Shown here piece by piece: positions 23,801 to 33,433 of a stretch of 64,000 bases of DNA. The stretch is from Nymphaea colorata (Eukaryota; Streptophyta; Magnoliopsida; Nymphaeales; Nymphaeaceae), in assembly GCF_008831285.2 (NCBI RefSeq), contig NC_045147.1, positions 16,904,854 to 16,968,853 on the forward strand, given 5' to 3'. The first letter of the stretch is position 1, and each line of letters starts with the position of its first letter. Under the pieces are notes generated by a model that saw only the letters and a list, made by a program, of their open reading frames with translations, had not been told where the DNA came from and made no database searches. The translations under genes were made by a program, and so were the position numbers.

Positions 23801-25321
23801 AAATCAAAAACAGAACAGATGGACCAATCAAGGATAATGAGTATGGTGAGCAATGATCATCACGACTTGTATAGCCTGAGGCATAGTTAACAATCAAGAT
23901 GAACATGTTCATGGATACAAAAAAAGTGAGGTGAGCAATGATCATCACGACTTGTATAGCCTGAGGCATAGTTAACAATCAAGATGAACATGTTCATGGA
24001 TACAAGAAAAGTGAGGCTCAAAAGCATGTTTATGCATGATATGATATCAACTTTAACCTTTTGCAGTATTTTCAACCAAATTAAGGGATTTTGTTTCTCA
24101 CTACCTAATTAATTTTTACTCATAAGAATTTATCAACTGACAACACAATGTGGGAGCCACAGTGATGTACTGCTGGACATGATTAGCAAAAAGCAAAGGG
24201 CTTAATACATAAACAGAAGAAATAGTCGTGTCTTATGAATTGACAGCAGAAAACCATCTAAATTGTTAAAAAATGTTTTGACTGCATTACAGTGACAATA
24301 TTAGGACAGAAGGAGCATAACGTCAGTTTCCCCAAGCACACACATTGATCCCCTAAATGCATGGAAAACAGGGCCTTTCTATGCCACTCACTCAACAATC
24401 TACATGAAGTACCATTCAGAAATGATTAGGTCAATCTTGCTAAAAGTATAGATTTATCCTTTTCATAATTGAACAGACACCCTTGTATTGCTGCTCTTAT
24501 GAAGCATATTTCTTGTCCTCCCTAAACCTAGATAATAGTTGTACTCATTGGATGTGGTTTTCATTATTGCAAACAATTTGGTAAGGGATATTTAAAGTGA
24601 ACAGAATCAGTATCCAAATGAATAAAAAATATGACAAGAGAGAAGAGATAACAAGTCCAAGGCATCTACGCAAAATCAAAATCACTCGCCAGCAAAGATT
24701 ATAACAAATTGGAAAAAAAAAATTATACCGAGCATGGCACTTTCATGTCAGGATCCAGTTTTATATTTAGACCAATGGACTTATAATAATCTTCAATTTT
24801 TTCCAAATTTTCCAATGCCTTGCCACTTGCAATCGCTTTCACACCTTGCAAAAGAATAGGATCCTTCCCACCATGCTTGTTCAGAAAGGACCTATATGAG
24901 GATGGCAAGCTCTCCTGCTTCAGAATATATGCAGACCTGCAGAATATTTTAGTGATCATTGTCTCATTTGAACCTACCATGTTTGTCTCATCAAAAAATT
25001 AGTTATTTTTCAATAGTTGGACAAGACAGACATGCCCATGGAGAATATTAGGTCATGCTTTCGTCACCTAAAAGAGAACTTGTTTAACAGGTAAGAGAGT
25101 TCATTATGTTTATACTTTCTTTGCATCTTTTAAAAAGAAAAACATGCTTTTCTGAAGAAAGATGATATTTCACCAATCAAATCACAAGCTTGGCCTTATC
25201 CCAGTTGTAGAGAGACAGCAACCCAAGGTACACCCTCAATTGGGACCATATACAAGTTACAAGAACTGATTTACACATCACACACACACACACACACAGC
25301 GATGTCCACTGGCAACCAGTA

Positions 25322-25358
<37 letters not shown>

Positions 25359-25782
25359 GTAGCAACAGGAGTTGTGTGTAGGAACACACACAGAGGGAGA
25401 GAGAGAGATTTCAACAAATTACTTATCTATGTTTGACTATAATATGCATAACAGGATTGCTTCACTGTCAACTTGAATTTAGATTTCAATTTGCTATTCT
25501 TTTTTAACTATTGTTGCTATTTTGTTGTTTCTTAATTCTTAAATACCATAATTATAATGGTTATTCTAGTCTTCCCTATGGGATATATAAATATTACATA
25601 TATATGCCGGCTGTCAATGCATGGCTAAAATTTAAATATTTATTGCTGAAAAACAGTCACCACAGCATTAGTGACAATTTATGATGCGGCGAAGTTTCAT
25701 GGTAGCTTTAGTGATGATTTGTAGTCCTTTTATCGATAAATTTTTAACGTTTAGTCATCCAACAACATCTGCCAACATTGAC

Positions 25783-25826
<44 letters not shown>

Positions 25827-26528
25827 AATTGAAATGAACCAGGTCAGGATGGATTTTTTCTTGTCCATAAAACATGTCGCAAAAGGTGTATTGACGATGG
25901 CAATTATTTGGCCACAGCTTTTAGCAATTCCATGCACTTGTTGCATTGTTTTTTAGCAACACAAAATAAATAAAAAAAATCCAGCCACATGGATAGATGG
26001 ATGATTTCAATTTTCATTTATATATATATAGGAAAATTTTATGATTTCGTTGTTGGATGATAAAATTAAAAATCTATCACTAAACGCACCATGAATTGTT
26101 GGTAAAACACATCATGAACAGTTGCTCCACCATAATTTGTTGTTAATGCTCATGTGACAATTGTTTTTTAGTGATCAATTTTTAATTTTAGTCATCTGGT
26201 AACATCCATCACATGGCAGCACAAAACTCCCCTATATATATATATGATGATAAAATTAAAAATCTATCACTAAAAGCACCATGAGTTGTTGGTAAAACAC
26301 ATCATGAACAGTTGCTCCATCATAAATTGTTGGTCAGATGGTTTTTATTTTATGCTGCTAAAAACCATTACAAAAGGTGCATTCAGTTGCTAAAAACCAT
26401 AGTCACGCAACTGTTGTCAGCCCGTCACCAATGCACCTTTTGTGACAGTTTTCAACAACATAAAAAAAAAAAAGAAAAAAAAAAAAACAATTCCGCCACA
26501 TACAGCAGCCGCCTGATTTCAATTCCTC

Positions 26529-26614
<86 letters not shown>

Positions 26615-29600
26615 TGTGTATTTCCATGTGTTACCCAAGTTTTTGATAAATGCCCCACCTGAACCCTTAGTTGTCAAGGCGCCTAGGCAGGACTAAGCAT
26701 GCCTAAGCAAAAAAAGGCGACCTTTTTTTTGGTTTTTTTAGTTATGTTAACCATTACATAATAAAATTATGTACTCACTGACTGAACTATAAGCTTCTAT
26801 TCTAAGTAAAACTTGAAAAACTGTCCTGTTCTGTACTTCTGTTCTGTTCTAATTGAATTATTATACAAAGGTAAGTAACGCCAAAAAGTAAAACATGAAA
26901 AACTGTTCTGTTCTTGTTTACATACAGATTAACAGTACATTTCCAACTTGTCACATACTGGAAAACTGTGCTGTTCTGTTCTAGCTGATGCCTTAGTTTG
27001 ATACACAAAAGAGAATACGTCATTCTTGTTTACATACTGGACACAATGATTGCATTTCTTATCGGCTATTTCAGTTATAGACTATTTCATTTGAATCGTT
27101 TCAAACAAAAATCATATCAAATCAGTACATATAATGTACATTACAAGTTTACAACAGATTGTACATATAGTATACATATAACACACAAAACACCCTCACA
27201 ATTGAGAAAATAAATCTGTATTCAAGTTGCAGTGAGATTTGCATGTATTCTCTGATTGTTAGACATGCACTAAACAAGAGAAACTGGTGGTCTTTCTACC
27301 ATAAACCTAGGTTTTAACATGGGTAAGTAAGAAGGCTGCCATAGGTTCCACAAAATATGTTTTAGAACAAATAAGATATATAAAGAAATTCATTGGTTTT
27401 ATAGAATATGTACTTAAGATATGGCTGGAACTTCTACTTGATGAGTTGATATAGAATATGTAATTAACATACAGCAAACTGTACTTAAAGAACAGAAATT
27501 ATATAATATAACTGCATATAATATAAGTATATATGGTATAACAGTGTATAACATAAGTATATATGGTATAACAGTGTATAATGAAAGTTGAGGACTTAAT
27601 TTGAAGGGAAGGTGACTTTTCACCTTGCCATGGACTAGGGGTGCTAGCGCCTAGTCCAGCCTACGTGCCAGTCTAACACCTGTCGCCTCAGTGATGGACG
27701 TAGGTGACGGGTGTGGACTCATGCCTAGGCGATGCCTAGGCGTGCAGTAGTCCATGCCTTAACAACTAAGCCTGAACCTGCACCCCACACATATAAAAAG
27801 AGGGTGATTATCATGTACACTTCCATGTGTCCAAGCAGACATCTTAGCCATGATTGTTTTTTCATGAAACTGACCACACATATGCAATCATTATGTTTAG
27901 AAAGCCTAAGAGTGAACACATAAACCATGTTCTTTTTTTCAATAGTTCAGGTTCTCTAAACCTTATGGCTAACATATCTGTGCATAAAAAAGGAGCATAT
28001 TTTCAACTTTCACTAACCAATTCCAAGATGCTTCCCTTGCAGTTACTTTTCCAAAAAAAAACATTCATGCGAGAGTAGTGGACTAGATTGCATTGGATTC
28101 AAGTGCACAATCACACACAACTGAAGTTACTATGACCTACATGGGCTTAAGTTAGTATCACTTACAAGTTACAAACAGTGCAGAAAAAGAATCATCTGAC
28201 TAACAGACAATTTTGCATCCAGAAAAAGTATACATACAGTATCTGTGAAGAGGAAAGGCACATAAGAAATATGTCACCATGTGCCCATGCCAGTGGTCTA
28301 CAAATACGCCCAAATTTCTCACTCTTTATTCCACAACGTGATGCCAGGACTGCAGCTCGCATTAAAATATATATAGCCAAACTGGTGTGCTGAGAATCCA
28401 GACCAGTCAAAAGCATTGAAGGCCCAGCAACTCCTCCAGCTACCAGTGCTCTCCATCCTGCAGTCCTGAGAACAAAAGGAAAAGGCCTGTTGGTTACAAA
28501 TTGGATATGATAAAACTAGAAGAGGGGCCATCTTCACATCTTTTCCACTGTTTCATTCAAAGCAACATCAAGACAGAAAGCTGGTAAGAGAAAACAATAT
28601 AGAAAAAAGATAAAATCATAAAAGCAATGTTGTCAAAAGAATATCGTAAGCCGTATCAGTCCAGGCAATAGTTACATTGTATCATAAAGTATCGTAATGT
28701 ATCGTACGTGTATCGTAAATTTATTTTTTTAATTTAAAAAAATAGAAAAAATAGAGAAAAATCAGATAAGTCAAGAAAAATAAAAACTATGTTTTTTAAA
28801 TTGAAAAAATATGTTATACATAATGGCACGCTTATTATAGGTATGAAGTTACTTCACAAACATTAATAAGTGATCATAATATCATATAGTAACACAACAT
28901 GATCTAAGACATCAAGAAACATAATTTATAAGATGATCTACATAATAACTCATAAGTAAGTCATAAGATCCATGACACATTAAAAACCACGTTTTGCGTA
29001 CACTATACATCACATCACAAGACCAAATTGTTCAATGTTAATGCAAATAACAAATGAAAACAGCTTCATTCATAATCTTTATCATCTCATTGTCGTTTTC
29101 ATCTTTCGTAGAAGATATAAACCCTCTTTGTCTAAACAAAAATCAATCATCCATGCATAAATCTGCCCTCAAATTGACTATTTCATGGTGAAACTGATTA
29201 TTCCTTTTGAAAATTGCCACAATTTCCCCCTCCTTCAACTATTAGATATGTTCAAAAAAAAAGGTTTGAAAAAGGGTGGTTTTAACTCCATATTTTTAAT
29301 AATAGACATGTATTGTGTGATACAAGGTGTATCACCCTGTATCGTCCGATACAGGTTGTGTATCGCACGAAACATGTGATACATATACAATACACCACCT
29401 GTTTGTGATATAGGTGGTGGTGTATCGTATCATTAATTTAAAAAGCGATAGTATGTATCGTACAATATGGCCCCATATTGTAAAATGCGTACAACACTGG
29501 ATAAAAGTAGAAAAAAAAATAAAAGAAAGAAAGAACCAGGTCCAAAAGTCTCTTTTTCACTTTTTGTGTGTGCTCTTAGACATTTCCCAATATTTTCCCA

Positions 29601-30160
29601 GTTCTTAGAGGTTCAAAGCAGTATGTTGTTGTTCTCAGGGAATACGTGATTGTTACTCATTCATTTAAAGATCAGAAGGTTTACTATTTGGAAACTATGA
29701 TATAAATGTATGAGCATGCTAGTCTTAAAGATCAGAAGGTTTACTATTTTGGCAACTATGACATACAATCAATGAGTATGTTAGTAGTTATTGTTGATGA
29801 GATCTCCTTAGCTTCACTTTAGAAAATCATAGTATAAATTATAAAATGTGTCATCTCGGTTGCTATTCATGAGATTATGATGTTTCTTTAGTCTCTGATG
29901 TAGCATTTATCTGGTTACTTTTGGTTTTAGTTTAGACTGCTAAATGTTTACACTGTCCCTGCTTCACATAACCAAATACACGTGTTAGACTGTCATCTAA
30001 GTCATATGGACTCTTCAAAAAGGTGGTCCACACAAGTTGACATGATTTGGGTGCAGGTGCAGGTGAAGATGCGGCAACAAATTGCTTTCTTTTTTATTGT
30101 CTCATTGATAAAATCACAGTTCGTTAGTTCTTAATTGCTTAGTATTATTGTTCGTGGACA

Positions 30161-30192
<32 letters not shown>

Positions 30193-31363
30193 CACTTGCA
30201 CCTATGTTCTTCCTGAAAAATGCTGCATCTGCACCCCACACTTGTGTGACATAGAATACCATTTAATTTTTCTGTATAAACTTAGGCAACATTCTACCAA
30301 GTTGAGATATTGAAATTTCACACTTTTTCGAACCAAAACTCTTGTGACATTCTTCTTTTCAAGCTTCATTTGACTACTCTGTTTTAACTTTTATCTCATT
30401 ATAAAATTATTGAACCTCCTTCAAGATTGTATATCAGCTAATGCATTTGCACCTTCTTCCTCTATAAGTTGCTGAAGCTTCTTTCATATGCTGATATGCA
30501 TGTGAAATATAAGTGGTCGTTCTTCTAATCATGCTTAGTTGCTTACCTCAAACAGTTTGGATTTTTTTCCATGATAGCATCTTCTTTTCTGATATACAGT
30601 CATCTTTACATTTCTGATATAACATGATATTAACGGCACAAAAACACCTGGCCAATCAAGTGTTGTCAAGACGAATACCATGAAAAACATATACATGACT
30701 TGCTCTCCATTACCTTTAACAAAACGCAGCATGTAGGCCAGAAAATAGGAGAGAGATGGAGAGAGGGGGGACGGGAAATAGAAGAGGGGTTGTGGAAGAA
30801 GACAGATAAAATTAGCGCACCTATCAGCCCCTCCAAAAGCAGCAATGAACTCGTCTACAGAAACAAATGTGCCCGCAAAAGTCCCGAGGAAAAGCCCATA
30901 ACGCAAGGTCTCTTTCAGGGCAATCACCACGCTGTCCCGATCCGACATAGAGACACTCTTCCTGAACAGAAAAAATAAGCCAAAACATGAGAAAAACACA
31001 AGGTTGAAAGAGAAAATTTTTCTCGCAACTTAGTTCTCACCTTGAAGACGATCGCCTCTTAATACGGGCAAGGATCGAGAACGCGGCTAAGCCTCCTTTG
31101 AGGCCTGCACCAATGGCGAATCCCTTCATCGACGCATAAGCGCACCTCTCCAACCATACCCATTCTTTCGATAATCCAAATCCTGAAGGGGAGGCGGCAG
31201 AGGTAGAACGACACGGGAACGCCAGTTCCTCGGGATCCGAGCGTTCTCTGCCGACACAGCAGCCGTTCTCGCCAGAGACGTGCCGGAGAATGACGCCGTT
31301 CTCGCGGGGTTCATGCTTTATGTGATCGGATGCTCCATCGAACCGAAATAACGGCGACTCCAT
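20883..31363 (-). CDS. TMEM135-like multipass membrane protein
   Basis: Plant member of the TMEM135 family. Animal TMEM135 acts on mitochondria and peroxisomes; the plant role is not established. Exons (complement): 31363-31041, 30961-30821, 28465-28238, 24936-24729, 23391-23255, 22604-22524, 21494-21428, 21206-20883; 502 residues, every junction in frame with GT-AG ends (exon 3 donor GTATGT). Recognisable conserved stretches are LRYGLFLGTFAGTF (exon 2), GLDSQHTSLAIYILMRA (exon 3), IVHGNQSCAAHTITFLLQAY followed by YGRALPVYIPVYLIPAL (exon 5) and FPPGLALLIEKKSRRMEISL (exon 8). Several hydrophobic segments suggest a multipass membrane protein. The first about 75 residues are hydrophilic and not recognised. 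The start at 31363 (MESPLFRFDG) is the first ATG after a CT-rich leader; a longer in-frame ATG at 31519 is less likely. Introns 2 and 3 (2.4 and 3.3 kb) are swollen by transposon-derived DNA. Confidence 0.87.
23845..24014. repeat. Two-copy 85-bp tandem duplication in intron 4
   Basis: The unit starting GGTGAGCAATGATCATCACG at 23845 repeats at 23930, a period of 85 bp, with about one mismatch. It lies inside intron 4 of the TMEM135-like gene (23392-24728), away from the splice sites. The near identity implies a recent event. Confidence 0.92.
25279..25355. repeat. Adjacent CA and CT microsatellites
   Basis: A (CA)n run at about 25279-25298 and a (CT)n run at about 25325-25355 are separated by 26 bp. 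Both lie inside intron 3 of the TMEM135-like gene. Confidence 0.93.
25788..25826. repeat. TA microsatellite in intron 3
   Basis: Uninterrupted (TA)n of about 19 units inside the inverted-repeat cluster of intron 3. It sits between two oppositely oriented copies of the same repeat unit, so it could form the loop of a hairpin. Confidence 0.93.
26056..26196. mobile_element. 141-bp inverted-repeat element (MITE-like)
   Basis: The ends are near-perfect inverted repeats of about 29 bp: both read GATGA-TAAAATTAAAAAT and end ATCACTAAA after inversion. A second, truncated copy in the same orientation as the left half lies at 26246-26330 (86 bp, about 5 mismatches). An inverted copy of the end motif lies at about 25727-25774. 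The three copies within 600 bp suggest nested or local insertion of one family. No clean target duplication was found, so the superfamily is open. Confidence 0.6.
26246..26330. repeat. Truncated second copy of the 141-bp element
   Basis: Starts with the same GATGATAAAATTAAAAATC end as the element at 26056 and matches its first about 85 bp with few changes, including CACATCATGAACAGTTGCTCC. It then diverges, lacking the right inverted end. Confidence 0.75.
26528..26611. repeat. Compound TA/TG microsatellite
   Basis: (TA)n of about 11 units followed directly by (TG)n of about 31 units, in intron 3 of the TMEM135-like gene and about 50 bp upstream of a hAT-like insertion. The alternating purine-pyrimidine tract is long enough to be Z-DNA prone. 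Confidence 0.95.
26666..27770. mobile_element. Non-autonomous hAT-like DNA transposon, 1105 bp
   Basis: Ends are inverted repeats, CTTAGTTGTCAAGGC on the left and CTTAGTTGTTAAGGC inverted on the right (14 of 15). The exact 8-bp target duplication CCTGAACC flanks it at 26658-26665 and 27771-27778. The 8-bp duplication points to the hAT superfamily, although the TIR start is not the commonest hAT form. Subterminal GCCTAGGC words recur at both ends, as expected for transposase-binding repeats. No transposase frame is present. It sits in intron 3 of the TMEM135-like gene. The identical target copies suggest a moderately young insertion. Confidence 0.85.
28625..29499. mobile_element. Non-autonomous hAT-like DNA transposon, 875 bp
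   Basis: Begins CAATGTTGT and ends with ACAACACTG, which inverts to CAGTGTTGT, the CAGTG-type end of many plant hAT elements. Flanks CATAAAAG (28617-28624) and GATAAAAG (29500-29507) are an 8-bp target duplication with one mismatch. Many GTATCG/CGATAC-type words cluster near both ends. The AT-rich interior has no transposase. It lies in intron 2 of the TMEM135-like gene. The short TIR and the mismatch in the duplication suggest an older copy than the one at 26666. Confidence 0.75.
29667..29786. repeat. Two-copy 60-bp tandem repeat in intron 2
   Basis: AAAGATCAGAAGGTTTACTA starts at 29667 and again at 29727. The second half of the units is more diverged than the first. Located in intron 2 of the TMEM135-like gene. 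Confidence 0.8.
30160..30184. repeat. TA microsatellite in intron 2
   Basis: About 12 TA units, followed by TATGTATGTGTG, in intron 2 of the TMEM135-like gene. Confidence 0.9.
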
Positions 31364-31394
31364 CTCCGGCAACCGGAAATTTAGGGCTTCCGGA

Positions 31395-31452
31395 GCCCCT
31401 CCCCTCTCCCTCCCTCCCTCTCTCTCTCTCTGGCGCGCGCACGCGCGCGCTC
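31395..31452. promoter_or_regulatory. CT tract and CGCG cluster in TMEM135-like leader
   Basis: Just upstream of the minus-strand ATG (31363) lies a (CCCT/CT)n tract, followed by GGCGCGCGCACGCGCGCGC at about 31431-31449. The second part contains several ACGCGC/GCGCG words that fit the CAMTA-type CGCG box core (A/C/G)CGCG(T/C/G). CT-rich tracts are common in plant leaders. Whether the CGCG words bind anything is unknown. Confidence 0.35.
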
Positions 31453-31519
31453 TACCTGAGATTCTGAGAACCTTCGAACTGGCGATCATGGGATTCATCG
31501 CGAAGCAGGAGAATATCAT

Positions 31520-33433
31520 AGTCCAACATTTTCAGCATAATATCGGAATGGTCACCCATGTTTCGAAAATTCTTAGTGCGACTCATATGTTTGCTGCCAG
31601 CCATTAATCAAGTATAACATTTTTGGGCCACTAATTAAATATCAGTGGAGATGTGTGGGCCACTACCCACACTGGCCCGCACCAGCACATGGAAAATTTC
31701 ATTAGAAGCTTTCAACATCACAGTGTGATTATTCAAAATGCCCACACCAAGCTTGACCTTGTGACTCGAGAAAAAAAAATAATGGATCTTGTCACTACTG
31801 CTAAGAATAATAATCTATGTGATAAAGTTTACAAACTAATTCACCGTAAAAGTAAAACGCAATATTGTAAAACGCTTTCGGACGGGTCAAAAGATAAAAA
31901 CGCGAGCTAAGTAACATTAACAAAAAAATCGTAAATTTATCTATTCATGGTCCATAAGTAGCACAGGGTTTTCCTGCCTCTATTAGAGGCCGCTGCAAGT
32001 GGCGTCCAACTTGCATATTATGGGCTAATAAGGAGAGTGTGAAAGGCACCCCTCTTTGTCCACACTAGCCACCGATTATTGTACAATCCGAATTCAATCC
32101 AAATCCAAATTTTGAACCAAATTTTGTCAATTTTCAGCAGAGGATATTTGTCTAAAAATAAATCCAATCCAAAACTGCATCTGAATCCGATCGAATATCT
32201 TTTCTTAAATCTGAATTTGAATGATCACTCCATATTAAAAATGTGGGCTGGACGCTCAACCGCCCACACTTTAATTGTTTTCTTCCCTGTTGTTTCAAGA
32301 ACTTATCACGTGTAACTTGACAATGACGGGAAATTTCAATGCTGACCGGCCGACCAGGACCGTTGCTGCTTACAGTTGTACTGGAGAATATAAGTGGTTT
32401 TATGAACACTGCAAATGGTAGGGCCGCTAATCTTGTTTGGTCAATATATGAGTTCGTTCATGGTGCTAAGTTTTGCAATTTTTGTGATATCCCAACTCCA
32501 ATGGGCAGAAATGATATGGAAGCAGATTTAGTACTTTAAGGTTTGGGAGAAAAAAGGAAAAGCAAGGTCATGTGCATGACTATAAAAAACGACTTTGACT
32601 TTTGGTTCGCAGTGAATATGTGCAGTTGGAAATGGATTTCTTTTCAACACCTGAGATCTCAGCATGTGCCTTTCTTAAGTAGCATCTCAAGTGCGGAAAT
32701 GAAACATGGGAATTTACAATTTTGAGAAGGATGTCGTGTTATACTGCATCATGCATTGATTCCGATTATACGGCAAAGTTGGTATAACTCAATATAACTC
32801 AGGACTTTCCATCAGTGACACGCCTTTCGAGCTAGAAGGAAGATACAGCTCTACCCCCTCCATCTTTACCTCTCTCCTCTGAAGTCCCAATTTTATCGGG
32901 TGTCAAGAGAAGGGCACCGGCATTAGATTGATGGGGACTCGGACATTGGCCTTTACACCACAAGGATGTGCAAGGCAGCAAAAGAACAGATCAGCGAGAT
33001 GAAGATCCCATTTTTACCGATCTAAACAGTCATAAAAACAAAACCCACCTTCCATTCATGCAGAGGAGAGAAAGTGATGCCCTGTACAGGAGATTACAAA
33101 CTTACTAGGGAGAAGGGACCTCAAGTTTCTGAACAAAGCAAATTTTAAGATTGCCTTACGTATTTTTACATCTATAGGGCGTATGCATAGAGAGGCCCAG
33201 GATACTGCTAAATACGCTTAGGGTTCCTCCCGTAGACATCCTAGTAATTGTTTACCATAGGCATACAACTCACACTTGTCAAAAACAAAAGACGCACCTA
33301 TACATTCGCCCATATCATGACACGATTATTTGCCAAAAAGGAAGCAATGAGGTTCCTGATGAACACTACAAACTGTGCAATATTACAAGACTAATAATTT
33401 ACAGTATAATGCAGGACCCAGGCATTAGCCTGT
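31520..33433. other. Intergenic: TMEM135 promoter side and CAMTA 3' flank
   Basis: Contains the upstream region of the minus-strand TMEM135-like gene and, towards 33000-33433, the probable 3' UTR of the minus-strand CAMTA gene. Frames are short and match nothing known to me. No clear repeat ends were found. Confidence 0.55.

Noticed and set aside
26403-26658. Thr/His and Cys/Val repeat proteins over the TG tract
   Set aside because: Pure translations of the microsatellite, not genes.
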